A DNA stretch of 64,000 bases, taken from contig CAVOHB010000001.1 in the NCBI GenBank assembly GCA_963695705.1, positions 209,735 to 273,734 of the forward strand, given 5' to 3'. This document shows, in pieces, positions 41,982 to 50,472 of the stretch (positions within the stretch are counted from its first letter, which is position 1; each line of letters opens with the position of its first letter). The position numbers were made by a program, and so were the translations under genes. Source of the DNA: JBKPNJ01 sp963695705 (GTDB lineage Bacteria > Actinomycetota > Actinomycetes > Propionibacteriales > Nocardioidaceae). The notes beneath the pieces were generated by a model that had not been told where the DNA came from, searched no databases, and saw nothing but the letters and a program-made list of their open reading frames with translations.

Positions 41982-44036
41982 ATGCCTGATACAACGACCC
42001 CTTTCCACGATCTCGACTCGTTCCTCGCCGTACCCCGGCTGACCGGGCTGGCGCTGTCCAAGGACGGCAGTCGCCTGTCCGTCGGAGTGTCGACATTGTC
42101 GCGGGACAGGTCGAAGTGGCTGTCCTCGATCTGGTCCGTCGACCCCAGTGGCCGGTCCGACGCGGTGCAGCTCAGCCGGTCGGGGAAGTCGGAGGAGCCG
42201 GCGACGTATCTGGCCGACGGCTCCCTGCTGTTCATCTCCGGTCGGCCGAACCCCGACGCCGAGTCAGCCGAGACATCCACGGCAGCCGGGAGCTCCGCGG
42301 GCGCGGACCAGGACCCGCCCGCGCTGTGGTTGCTACCGCCGGCCGGCGAGGCGCGGCAGGTGCTGGCTGCTGCCTTCGGTGTCGAGGCGGTGAGCGTCGC
42401 GCGGGTCAGCGGTCATCTGCTGATCAGCGCGCCCGCGATGACCGCGGCGGGGTCGGGGTCGGACGACCGGACCCGGCGGAAGGCTCGTCAGGACCAAGGC
42501 GTCACCGCGATCCTGCACGAGTCCTACCCGGTGCGTTACTGGGATCACGACCTCGGGCCGGCGGTGACACACCTGTTGGTCGCGCCCGGGCTCGCATCTG
42601 ACGGCACCATCGATGCGGACTCGCTCGTCGACGTCACGCCCGATGCCCGGGGACGGGTGGGTGCCGCCGCGATCAGCCCCGACGGCCGCCTGGTCGCGTA
42701 CACCTGGCGTGAGTCCACGGACGTCAGGAGGGGGCCCGTCGGGACCGTCCGGGTCGTCGACGCCCGCAGCGGCGAGATCGTGCGGACGGTGGCCGCGGAG
42801 GGCTTCGAGTTCGAGGCGATCGGGTTCTTCGACGACGGGACGCTGCTCTGCGAGCGCGCCGTCATCCGTACCGTCGAGGTTCCCGACAGCGCGACGCTGG
42901 TGGCGATCTCGCCGGACGGTGACATGACCGACCTGCTGCCGGGGTTCGACAACTCGCCGTCGGGCTGCGTTTGGCGCCCCGACGGCTCGGCCGTGTGGTT
43001 CACCTCCGACTTCTTCGGGCATGCACCGGTGTGGCGGCTCGACGTCGCCTCCGGCGCCGTCACCCGGTTGACTGCGGATGGTGCCTACAGCCATCTCGTG
43101 GTGAGCGACGACGCGAGCGTGCTGTGCGCGTTGCGGTCGTCTGTCGACCAGCCGGCCCTGCCGGTCAGGCTCGACCTGGATGCCGTCGAGCAGAGCCCGG
43201 CCCCGCTCCGGTCGCCCGGCGCGATCGGTGAGCTGCCGGGGGCGCTCTCGGAGATCACGTGCACTGTCGAGGACGGCAGCATGGTGCGCGCCTGGCTGGT
43301 GCTGCCGCATTCGGCGTCGTCGGCCGAGCCGGCACCACTGCTGCTCTGGATACACGGCGGGCCGATGGGCTCTTGGAACGCCTGGACCTGGCGGTGGAAC
43401 CCGTGGACCGCGGCAGCACGCGGCTACGCGGTGCTGCTGCCGGATCCCGCGCTGTCGACCGGATACGGGCCGAAGATGATCGAACGCGGCTGGTTCGGCT
43501 GGGGCGGAGCACCGTACTCAGACCTGATGTCGATCACCGACGCGACGATCGCACGCGACGACGTTGACGAGACCCGCACAGCGGCGATGGGCGGAAGCTT
43601 CGGCGGATACATGGCGAACTGGATCGCTGGACACACGAGCCGGTTCAAGGCGATCGTGACCCACGCGTCGCTCTGGCAGCTCGACGCCTTCAGTGGCGCG
43701 ACCGACAACGCGTACTACTGGGGTCAGATGGGTGGCGACCCGGTGGAGGAGCCACGGTTCGTGCTCGAGAACTCACCGCACCTGCACGTCGACGACATCA
43801 CCACCCCGATGCTGGTCATCCATGGCGACAAGGACTATCGGGTCCCCATCGGGGAGGGACTACGGCTCTACTACGACCTGGTGCGCCACGGCGTCGACGC
43901 GAAGTTCCTGTACTTCCCCACCGAGAACCATTGGGTGCTGACGCCCGGGAACGCGAAGATCTGGTACGAGACCGTCTTCGCCTTCCTCGCCCAGCACGTT
44001 CTCGGCGAGAAGTGGGAGCGACCCGAGCTCCTCTGA
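41982..44036 (+). CDS. S9-family prolyl oligopeptidase-like serine peptidase
   Basis: About 684 residues: an N-terminal seven-bladed propeller (ISPDGRLVAYTWRES, VWRPDGSAVWFTSD) and a C-terminal alpha/beta-hydrolase with nucleophile GGSFGGYMANW, Asp in GDKDYRVPIGEG and His in TENHWVLTPGN. This is the acylaminoacyl-peptidase/DPP IV group. No signal peptide, so cytoplasmic peptide turnover is likely. I chose the ATG at 41982; ATG at 41973 is possible. Confidence 0.92.
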   Translation: MPDTTTPFHDLDSFLAVPRLTGLALSKDGSRLSVGVSTLSRDRSKWLSSIWSVDPSGRSDAVQLSRSGKSEEPATYLADGSLLFISGRPNPDAESAETSTAAGSSAGADQDPPALWLLPPAGEARQVLAAAFGVEAVSVARVSGHLLISAPAMTAAGSGSDDRTRRKARQDQGVTAILHESYPVRYWDHDLGPAVTHLLVAPGLASDGTIDADSLVDVTPDARGRVGAAAISPDGRLVAYTWRESTDVRRGPVGTVRVVDARSGEIVRTVAAEGFEFEAIGFFDDGTLLCERAVIRTVEVPDSATLVAISPDGDMTDLLPGFDNSPSGCVWRPDGSAVWFTSDFFGHAPVWRLDVASGAVTRLTADGAYSHLVVSDDASVLCALRSSVDQPALPVRLDLDAVEQSPAPLRSPGAIGELPGALSEITCTVEDGSMVRAWLVLPHSASSAEPAPLLLWIHGGPMGSWNAWTWRWNPWTAAARGYAVLLPDPALSTGYGPKMIERGWFGWGGAPYSDLMSITDATIARDDVDETRTAAMGGSFGGYMANWIAGHTSRFKAIVTHASLWQLDAFSGATDNAYYWGQMGGDPVEEPRFVLENSPHLHVDDITTPMLVIHGDKDYRVPIGEGLRLYYDLVRHGVDAKFLYFPTENHWVLTPGNAKIWYETVFAFLAQHVLGEKWERPELL

Positions 44037-44042
44037 ACCGCG

Positions 44043-44120
44043 ATCCGACACTTATCTCACGTCATCCGACAGTTATTTCCGCTCATCCGACACTTGTTGA
44101 CGCGCCGATCCGAAAACGTG
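44043..44120. repeat. Cluster of ATCCGACA repeats at 21-23 bp spacing
   Basis: ATCCGACACTTAT (44043), ATCCGACAGTTAT (44064), ATCCGACACTTGT (44085) and ATCCGAAAACG (44108) follow one another at 21, 21 and 23 bp. Further related copies are ATCCGACACCTG at 44531 and its inverse AGGTGTCGGAT at 44638-44648, 43 bp before the ThuA-like start. The same 13-mer with the same 21-bp spacing lies between panC and coaX. Confidence 0.85.
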
Positions 44121-44207
44121 GCACGCCGATGGGCACGGGTCCGGCACGGGCTCGCGGCCGCGATTGCTCGAGTCCGAGGCCGACCACTGCGGTGCTTGGA
44201 CTGCTCA

Positions 44208-44408
44208 GATTTTGTGCAGGCGATGAGAGTTGCCGCACCCGTTTGCCCTCACCAAGTGCACAATTTCTGGCCGCGGCGGATACGGGCGGGCCTCCCGTGG
44301 GTGCGTCAGGATCACCGCAGCGACGTTTGCGCATTTGTTGGTCACCGGCCGGCGGCTCAACCGTGACCAACAACTGCGCAATTTCCGGCACCGGCCCGGG
44401 CCGGTGCC
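44208..44408. repeat. Duplicated imperfect inverted repeats and 22-bp palindrome
   Basis: TGCGCATTTGTTGGTCAC (44328-44345) faces GTGACCAACAACTGCGCA (44363-44380), an 18-bp inverted repeat with one mismatch. A related weaker pair, CAGATTTTGTGCA (44206-44218) and TGCACAATTTCTGG (about 44257-44270), precedes it. Directly after the second pair is a perfect palindrome of 11+11 bp (44387-44408, arms GGCACCGGCCC/GGGCCGGTGCC). Such paired hairpins resemble bacterial interspersed mosaic (BIME-like) elements. Confidence 0.7.
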
Positions 44409-44690
44409 CGATACCTGCGAAATAACCTCCGGACTCGAACCAGTCATCCGCCGCAACGACTCGCCAACCCCTACCGCGAACGGCTCACCGCCGCTTGACC
44501 ACCAACAGGAGCATCACTTGCTGACGCACGATCCGACACCTGGGCTCGAGCAGGACCTCATGCGACCGTGCCCTTGTGGTGAACGGTTGCATCCGCCCGG
44601 ACCCAAACGCCGCCCCGCGTCTCGGATCGCGCGCGAAAGGTGTCGGATCGCGGGTGAGGTCCATGTGGCGGGCGGTGCTACGGTCGCGCG

Positions 44691-45473
44691 GTGACCGAGC
44701 ACGCCGTCCCGGCAGCGCCGATCCGGGTCACCGTGTGGAACGAGTGCCGACACGAGACCAGGGACGCGCACGTCGCGCAGCTGTACCCCGACGGCATTCA
44801 CGGTGCGGTCGCCGCGGGCATCCGTGCCAACCTCGGATCCGGAGCACTGGTCACCACCGCGACGCTCGACGAACCCGAGCACGGGCTCACCCAACAGGTC
44901 GTCGCCGACACCGACGTCCTCGTCTGGTGGGGACACATCGCCCACGACGAGGTTCGTGACGACGTGGTCAACCGGGTCCAGCAGCATGTCCTGGGCGGCA
45001 TGGGACTCGTCGTGCTTCATTCGGCCCACTACTCGAAGATCTTCCGCCGGTTGATGGGTACGAGCTGCGGGCTGCTCTGGCGCAACGGACAGGACCGGGA
45101 GCTGGTGTGGACGGTCGACCCGACACATCCCATCGCCGCCGGGGTGCCGAGTCCGATCGTCATCGAGCAGCAGGAGATGTACGGGGAGTTCTTCGATATC
45201 CCGGCCCCGGACGAGCTCGTGTTCGTCAGCTCGTTCACCGGTGGCGAGGTGTTCCGCAGCGGCTGCACGTTCCGCCGCGGGTTCGGGAAGGTCGCCTACA
45301 TCAGCCCCGGCGACCAGGACTACCCGGTCTACCACCATCCGCACATGCGCCGGGTGCTTGCCAACGCCGTCGCCTGGAGCGCGCCGGTCAGGCAGGAGCG
45401 TGACATCCCTCCGATCGAGCACTCGCCGACGGGCTGGTACGAGGGTCGCGCGCGCACCGGCGGCGCCCGATGA
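44691..45473 (+). CDS. ThuA-like domain protein (trehalose utilization family)
   Basis: 260 residues with a class I glutamine amidotransferase-like fold: IRVTVWNECRHETRD at the start, VLVWWGHIAHDEV, GLVVLHSAHYSKIFRRLMG and GKVAYISPGDQDYPVYHHP are standard ThuA segments. In rhizobia ThuA helps trehalose catabolism; the precise reaction here is unknown. GTG start with no ribosome site but a TACGGT 7 bp upstream (44679-44684), so possibly leaderless. It precedes lutA by 30 bp. Confidence 0.88.
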   Translation: MTEHAVPAAPIRVTVWNECRHETRDAHVAQLYPDGIHGAVAAGIRANLGSGALVTTATLDEPEHGLTQQVVADTDVLVWWGHIAHDEVRDDVVNRVQQHVLGGMGLVVLHSAHYSKIFRRLMGTSCGLLWRNGQDRELVWTVDPTHPIAAGVPSPIVIEQQEMYGEFFDIPAPDELVFVSSFTGGEVFRSGCTFRRGFGKVAYISPGDQDYPVYHHPHMRRVLANAVAWSAPVRQERDIPPIEHSPTGWYEGRARTGGAR

Positions 45474-45503
45474 CGAGCCGCCGATGACCAGCGGACGACT
45501 GCC

Positions 45504-46241
45504 ATGAGGATCGGGCTGTTCATCACCTGTCTCGGCGACGCGATGTTCCCCTCGGTCGGCCAGGCCTGCGTGCGCGTACTCGAGCGGCTCGGCCACGAGG
45601 TCGTCTTCCCGAGCGAGCAGACCTGCTGCGGCCAGATGCACATCAACACCGGGTACGAGCGGCAGGCGCTGCCGCTGGTACGCCACCACGTCGAGGTGTT
45701 CGCCGACTGCGACGTCGTGGTGGCACCCTCAGGATCCTGCGTCGGTTCGGTACGCCACCAGCACACGATGGTCGCGCAGCGGTACGGCGACGCCGGCCTC
45801 GCGGCAGCGGCCACGGCCTCGGCGGCCAAGACGTATGAGCTGTCGGAGCTGCTCGTCGACGTGCTCGGCACCGACGACGTCGGCGCGTACTTCCCCCACC
45901 GGGTCACCTACCATCCGACCTGCCACTCGCTGCGCATGCTCCGCGTCGGCGACAAACCCCTGCGGCTGCTGCGCAACGTCGCTGGCATCGACCTCGTCGA
46001 GCTCCCCGACGCCGACCAGTGCTGCGGCTTCGGCGGCACGTTCGCGCTCAAGAACGCCGACACCTCGACCGCGATGCTGGCGGACAAGATGCAGCACGTC
46101 GTGGAGACGGGTGCCGATGTCCTGACCGCGGGGGACTCGTCGTGCCTGATGCACATCGCCGGCGGTTTCTCCCGGCTGGGCACCGACATCGGGTCCCTGC
46201 ACCTGGCGGAGATCCTGGCCAGCACCGAACCGGCGACCTGA
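45504..46241 (+). CDS. lutA: L-lactate utilization protein LutA, CCG-domain Fe-S subunit
   Basis: 245 residues with two cysteine-rich CCG domains: CCGQMHINTGY near residue 43 and CCGFGGTFALKN near 173, as in heterodisulfide reductase-like proteins. Subunit of the LutABC L-lactate oxidase complex. Its TGA (46239-46241) overlaps the ATG of lutB by one base. Confidence 0.93.
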   Translation: MRIGLFITCLGDAMFPSVGQACVRVLERLGHEVVFPSEQTCCGQMHINTGYERQALPLVRHHVEVFADCDVVVAPSGSCVGSVRHQHTMVAQRYGDAGLAAAATASAAKTYELSELLVDVLGTDDVGAYFPHRVTYHPTCHSLRMLRVGDKPLRLLRNVAGIDLVELPDADQCCGFGGTFALKNADTSTAMLADKMQHVVETGADVLTAGDSSCLMHIAGGFSRLGTDIGSLHLAEILASTEPAT

Positions 46242-47716
46242 TGGGCGAGACCTTCCTTGGCATGCCCGTGCACGCCGCCCGCGGGGTCGGCGCCCTGCAC
46301 GCCCCCGAGCCGTTCCCGGAGGCGGCGCGAAAGTCCCTGAAGAACACCCAGCTGCGGCACAACCTCGCGAACGCGACCCGAACCATCCGCACCAAGCGCG
46401 CCTCGGTCGTCGGCGAGCTGCCGGACTGGGAGCAGCTGCGGTTGGCCGGTGAGGCGATCAAGCGGTCGACGATGGCGCGCCTGGACCAGCACCTGGTCGA
46501 GCTGGAGGCTGCCGTGACCGCGCGCGGCGGCACCGTGCACTGGGCGCGGGACGCGGCAGAGGCCAACCGGACCGTCACCGAGCTCGTCAAGGCGACCGGG
46601 GAGACCGAGGTCGTCAAGGTCAAGTCGATGGCCACCCAGGAGATCGGGCTCAACGAAGCCCTCGAACAGGCCGGGATCGCCGCCTACGAGACCGACCTGG
46701 CCGAGCTGATCGTGCAGCTCGGCCACGACACGTCGTCGCACATCCTGGTCCCCGCGATCCACCGCAACCGCTCCGAGATCCGCGACATCTTCCTCGCGGA
46801 GATGGAGGGTGTCGACCCCGGTCTGACCGACGAACCCGCCGTTCTGGCCGAGGCGGCCCGCCGCCACCTGCGGGCGAAGTTCCTCGCCACCAAGGTCGCC
46901 GTCTCCGGCGCCAACTTCGCGGTCGCCGAGACCGGCACCTGCGTGGTGCTGGAGTCGGAGGGCAACGGCCGGATGTGCCTCACCCTGCCGGAGACACTGA
47001 TCACGGTGATGGGTATCGAGAAGCTCGTACCCAGGTTCGCCGACCTCGAGGTCTTCATGCAGCTGCTGCCTCGGTCCTCGACCGGCGAGCGGATGAACCC
47101 CTACACCTCCGCGTGGACCGGGGTGACGCCGGGCGACGGGCCGCAGGACTTCCATCTCGTGCTCCTCGACAACGGGCGGACAGCGGTGCTGTCCGACGAG
47201 CGCGGCCGCGACGCGCTGAACTGCATCCGGTGCAGCGCATGCCTCAATGTGTGCCCGGTGTACGAGCGCACCGGCGGGCACGCCTACGGCTCGGTCTATC
47301 CGGGCCCGATCGGAGCCGTGCTGTCGCCGCAGCTGACCGGCGTCGAGGAAAACTCCTCGCTGCCGTACGCCTCGAGCCTGTGCGGCGCCTGCTTCGACGC
47401 CTGCCCGGTCCGCATCGACATCCCCTCGATGCTGGTCCATTTACGGGCAGAGCACGTCGCGGCCCGGGCGCAGGCCCGGCGCGTTCCGACCGCCGAGGCC
47501 ATCGCGATGGCGGCGGCGGCCTGGACGATGGCCGACGCAGGCCGCTTCGGCCGGGCCGAGCGAACGAGCCGGCTCGGGCGCGTCCTGGGGCGTCGCCGGG
47601 GCACGATCAGCCGGCTGCCACCGCCCCTGTCGGCATGGACGACCAGCCGCGACATCCCCCTGCCTCCGGCCGAGACGTTCCGCGAGTGGTGGTCGCGCAC
47701 CCGGGGCGCGTCATGA
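46241..47716 (+). CDS. lutB: LutB, LUD-domain ferredoxin-like Fe-S subunit
   Basis: 491 residues. An N-terminal LUD domain (VKVKSMATQEIGLNEALEQA, ANFAVAETGTCVVLESEGNG) is followed by two 4Fe-4S motifs, CIRCSACLNVCPVY and CGACFDACPVRID. The catalytic Fe-S core of the LutABC system oxidising L-lactate to pyruvate. Coupled at both ends: 1-bp overlap with lutA and ATGA overlap with lutC. Confidence 0.94.
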   Translation: MGETFLGMPVHAARGVGALHAPEPFPEAARKSLKNTQLRHNLANATRTIRTKRASVVGELPDWEQLRLAGEAIKRSTMARLDQHLVELEAAVTARGGTVHWARDAAEANRTVTELVKATGETEVVKVKSMATQEIGLNEALEQAGIAAYETDLAELIVQLGHDTSSHILVPAIHRNRSEIRDIFLAEMEGVDPGLTDEPAVLAEAARRHLRAKFLATKVAVSGANFAVAETGTCVVLESEGNGRMCLTLPETLITVMGIEKLVPRFADLEVFMQLLPRSSTGERMNPYTSAWTGVTPGDGPQDFHLVLLDNGRTAVLSDERGRDALNCIRCSACLNVCPVYERTGGHAYGSVYPGPIGAVLSPQLTGVEENSSLPYASSLCGACFDACPVRIDIPSMLVHLRAEHVAARAQARRVPTAEAIAMAAAAWTMADAGRFGRAERTSRLGRVLGRRRGTISRLPPPLSAWTTSRDIPLPPAETFREWWSRTRGAS

Positions 47717-48333
47717 ATGAGGCACGCGAGGAGATCCTGGCGCGGATCCGGGCCGCCAACAGGGCCGCCCACCAGACCCCCGGCACTGACACCATCGACC
47801 GGCGTTACCGCACAGCCGGCGACCACCCACCCGGCGCCGACGAGCTGATCAGCCTGCTCGAGGACCGGTTGCTCGACTACAAGGCGACGGTGCTGCGCAC
47901 CGACGAGTCGGGGCTCCCGACGGCGATCGCCGGCGCGCTCGGCGCCGCGACGGCCGTGGTCGTGCCGCCGGGGCTGCCGCCGCAGTGGGTTCCGGCGGCC
48001 GTGGCCGACGACGGCTCGCTCAGCAATCACGACCTGGACGGGTTCGAGGCCGTCGTGACGGCCGCGGCTGTCGCTGCCGCCGACACCGGGACGATCGTGC
48101 TCGACGGGTCACCGGACCAGGGGCGGCGAGCCATCACGTTGATCCCCGACATCCATGTCTGCGTGCTGCGTGCGGGCCAAGTCGTGCAGACGGTGCCGGA
48201 GATGCTGGCCCGACTCGAACCGACGAGGCCGCTCACCCTGATCAGCGGGCCCTCGGCCACCAGTGACATCGAACTCCAGCGGGTCGAGGGCGTGCACGGG
48301 CCGCGGAACCTGAACGTCGTCCTCGTGCTCTGA
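47713..48333 (+). CDS. lutC: LutC, LUD-domain protein
   Basis: 206 residues, ATG at 47713 overlapping the lutB stop. EEILARIRAANRAAHQT is the usual start, followed by the LUD core (ADTGTIVLDGSPDQGRRAI; TLISGPSATSDIELQRVEGVHGP). Completes the lactate operon lutABC; no LldR-type regulator or LldP permease is adjacent. Confidence 0.93.
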   Translation: MNEAREEILARIRAANRAAHQTPGTDTIDRRYRTAGDHPPGADELISLLEDRLLDYKATVLRTDESGLPTAIAGALGAATAVVVPPGLPPQWVPAAVADDGSLSNHDLDGFEAVVTAAAVAAADTGTIVLDGSPDQGRRAITLIPDIHVCVLRAGQVVQTVPEMLARLEPTRPLTLISGPSATSDIELQRVEGVHGPRNLNVVLVL

Positions 48334-48366
48334 ACACCCGCCACGTCGTTTCCGCTAGCCCAGATC

Positions 48367-48426
48367 AAATGCAGTTGACTGCAGCCGAATGCAGGTCGAA
48401 TGCAGCCGAATGCAGCCGAATGCAAA
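48367..48426. repeat. About 10-bp phased AATGCAGCCG repeats before the flavoprotein gene
   Basis: Six successive units with the core AATGCAGCCG or a one- or two-base variant (AATGCAGTTG, ACTGCAGCCG, AATGCAGGTCG, AATGCAGCCG twice, AATGCAAAGG) run without interruption up to the ribosome site. The spacing is 10-11 bp, one helical turn, so identical faces of each unit line up. Confidence 0.85.
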
Positions 48427-48435
48427 GGTGGAGTC

Positions 48436-49818
48436 ATGGAGCCGCGAGAGGTCGACGCCGTCGTGATCGGACTGGGACCGGGGGGCGAGGCGCTCGCCAC
48501 CCAGCTGGCCAAGGCCGGCCTGGACGTGGTCGGCGTTGACCGGAGACTGGTGGGCGGCGAGTGCCCGTATTTCGGGTGCATACCGACCAAGATGATCGTG
48601 CGGGCGGCGGAAGTTCTCGCCGAGGGGCGGCGGGTGCCAGACCTGGCCGGCAGCAGCGAGGTGCGCGCGGACTGGTCCCCGGTTGCCACCAGGATCCGGA
48701 AGGAGGCCACGGACGACTGGGACGACTCCGCCGCCGTCGAGCGATTCGAGGCCGCCGGCGGACACTTCCTTCGGGGTCAGGGCCGCATCAGCGCTCCCGG
48801 CGAGGTCACCGTCGCCACCAAGACGGGGGAGCAGGGTCTCGTCGTCCGCAGGGGGATCGTGCTCAACCCGGGTACGGAGCCGGCCGTACCGCCGATCGCG
48901 GGTCTGGCTGACACCCCCTACTGGACCAACCGGGACGCGGTCAGAGCCGAACAGGCGCCGGAGTCGCTGATCGTCCTCGGCGGTGGACCGATCGGACTGG
49001 AGTTCGCCCAGGCCTTCGCCCGGTTCGACACCGACGTCACTGTGCTCGAGGCGGGGTCGGCGATCCTCGGCCCCAGCGAGCCCGAGGCGGCCAAGCTGCT
49101 CACCGATGTGCTGACCCGGGAGGGCCTGACCGTACGCACGGGCGTGCACGCGTCGAGCGTCACCCACGACGGGGACCACTTCACGGTCACCATCGACGAC
49201 GGGGAGGCCGTCACCGGCGACCGGCTGCTGGTGTCGGCGGGGCGATACACCGACCTGCCCGGCCTGGGCATCGCCACCGTCGGGCTGGACGACACGGCCA
49301 GGTCGATCCCGACCGACAACCGGATGCGCGCGGCCGACGGCGTGTGGGTGATCGGGGACGTCGCCGGGCGTGGGGCGTTCACCCACCTGTCGATGTACCA
49401 CTCCCGCATCGCCGCCAGCGACATCCTCGGCACCGGCGACGAGACCGCTGCCTACCATGCCGTCCCGTCGGTCACGTTCACCGATCCGGAGGTCGGCCAG
49501 GTGGGACTGACCGAGCAGGGCGCGCGCCAGAAGGGCATTCAGGTCCGCACCGGGATGACGGATGTCCCGTCGACGACGCGCGGATGGATCCACAAGGCCG
49601 GCAACGACGGGCTGATCAAGGTAGTCGAGGACGTCGACCGGCGCGTGCTGGTCGGTGCGACCGTCGTGGCACCCGCGGGCGGTGAGATCCTCGGCGCGCT
49701 CACGGTGGCCGTGCATGCCCAGGTGCCTACCAAGCTGCTGCGGCAGATGATCTACGTCTATCCGACGATCCATCGTGGGATCGAGACCGCACTCGCCGAC
49801 CTCGACAACGAGGACTGA
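48436..49818 (+). CDS. FAD-dependent pyridine nucleotide-disulfide oxidoreductase
   Basis: 460 residues: FAD motif VVIGLGPGGEALATQLAKAG, redox disulfide GGECPYFGCIPTKM, NAD(P) motif LIVLGGGPIGLEFAQAF and VWVIGDVAGRGAFTH. The disulfide is the C-x4-C type of dihydrolipoamide and mercuric reductases. The C-terminal HPTxxE catalytic segment of LpdA is absent (YVYPTIHRGIE), so it is probably not lipoamide dehydrogenase. ATG at 48436 with GGTGGAG upstream. The substrate is unknown. Confidence 0.88.
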   Translation: MEPREVDAVVIGLGPGGEALATQLAKAGLDVVGVDRRLVGGECPYFGCIPTKMIVRAAEVLAEGRRVPDLAGSSEVRADWSPVATRIRKEATDDWDDSAAVERFEAAGGHFLRGQGRISAPGEVTVATKTGEQGLVVRRGIVLNPGTEPAVPPIAGLADTPYWTNRDAVRAEQAPESLIVLGGGPIGLEFAQAFARFDTDVTVLEAGSAILGPSEPEAAKLLTDVLTREGLTVRTGVHASSVTHDGDHFTVTIDDGEAVTGDRLLVSAGRYTDLPGLGIATVGLDDTARSIPTDNRMRAADGVWVIGDVAGRGAFTHLSMYHSRIAASDILGTGDETAAYHAVPSVTFTDPEVGQVGLTEQGARQKGIQVRTGMTDVPSTTRGWIHKAGNDGLIKVVEDVDRRVLVGATVVAPAGGEILGALTVAVHAQVPTKLLRQMIYVYPTIHRGIETALADLDNED

Positions 49819-49827
49819 CCGCCCCGG

Positions 49828-50472
49828 ATGCGGGTGCGCTTCGACGGGGAGATCGCCGGCGTCGGCACGACGCAGGGAACCCGGATCGTCGTCGGACGCT
49901 GGCTGCGGTCGCCGTTCGGGCCGTTCGCCGACGTCATGGTCGAGAGGACCGAGGGGCACCGCGTGCTGCTGGCGCCGGCGAGACCGATCGCCGACTTCGT
50001 CTCCGCGACGTACGCCTTCGACGAGGTGCGGGTCGGGCAGATCGAGCTCCGGACCATCCCGGCCGGATGGCAGGTCAGCGCCGACGACCTGGAGCTCACA
50101 GTCACCGTCGGCGCACGTACGCCGCTCGGCTGGCTGCTCAGGGCGGTCCCGTCGGCGCTGGCCCGGGCGCCGGCGTGGGCGTGGGCGGTCGACCCGTTGG
50201 CCCAGCGGACGATGAGCGGGGTGCGGACCCGCGGCAGCGCGGGCCAGGGGCGACGCGAGTGGTACGGCGCACTCGACAGCCACCGGATTGACGACGCCCG
50301 CGCGTACTGGAAGGGGGAGAGCCTCGGCGCGCTGGCGCCGGTGGCACCGCCGGTCCGGTTCGGCTTCGGGTCGACGCCCGCCACGCCCTCCGTGGTGCGG
50401 GTCGTGTCGACGGTCGAGCTCCCCGGCCCGCCCCGAGCGCCCCGGCCCCACGTAGGTAGCGTGGACCGGTGA
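49828..50472 (+). CDS. Conserved hypothetical actinobacterial protein
   Basis: 214 residues, no signal or membrane helix. Segments such as GTRIVVGRWLRSPFGPFADVMVE and REWYGALDSHRIDDARAYW look like a compact beta-rich domain conserved in other actinobacteria, but I cannot name the family. It starts 9 bp after the flavoprotein stop, and its stop overlaps the GTG of the MFS gene, so the three are probably co-transcribed. Confidence 0.7.
   Translation: MRVRFDGEIAGVGTTQGTRIVVGRWLRSPFGPFADVMVERTEGHRVLLAPARPIADFVSATYAFDEVRVGQIELRTIPAGWQVSADDLELTVTVGARTPLGWLLRAVPSALARAPAWAWAVDPLAQRTMSGVRTRGSAGQGRREWYGALDSHRIDDARAYWKGESLGALAPVAPPVRFGFGSTPATPSVVRVVSTVELPGPPRAPRPHVGSVDR

Larger units (their letters stand above)
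44037..44690. other. Repeat-rich noncoding region between S9 peptidase and thuA-like gene
   Basis: 654 bp with only short, low-quality frames that resemble nothing. It contains four ATCCGACA motifs near the left end, one in the middle and an inverted one near the right end, two imperfect inverted-repeat pairs and a 22-bp palindrome (separate entries). The arrangement suggests accumulated repeat elements rather than a decayed gene. Confidence 0.7.

Noticed and set aside
44083..44694. Short genes in the repeat region
   Set aside because: Five overlapping frames of 80-160 codons on both strands show no ribosome site, no conserved motif and are explained by repeats.
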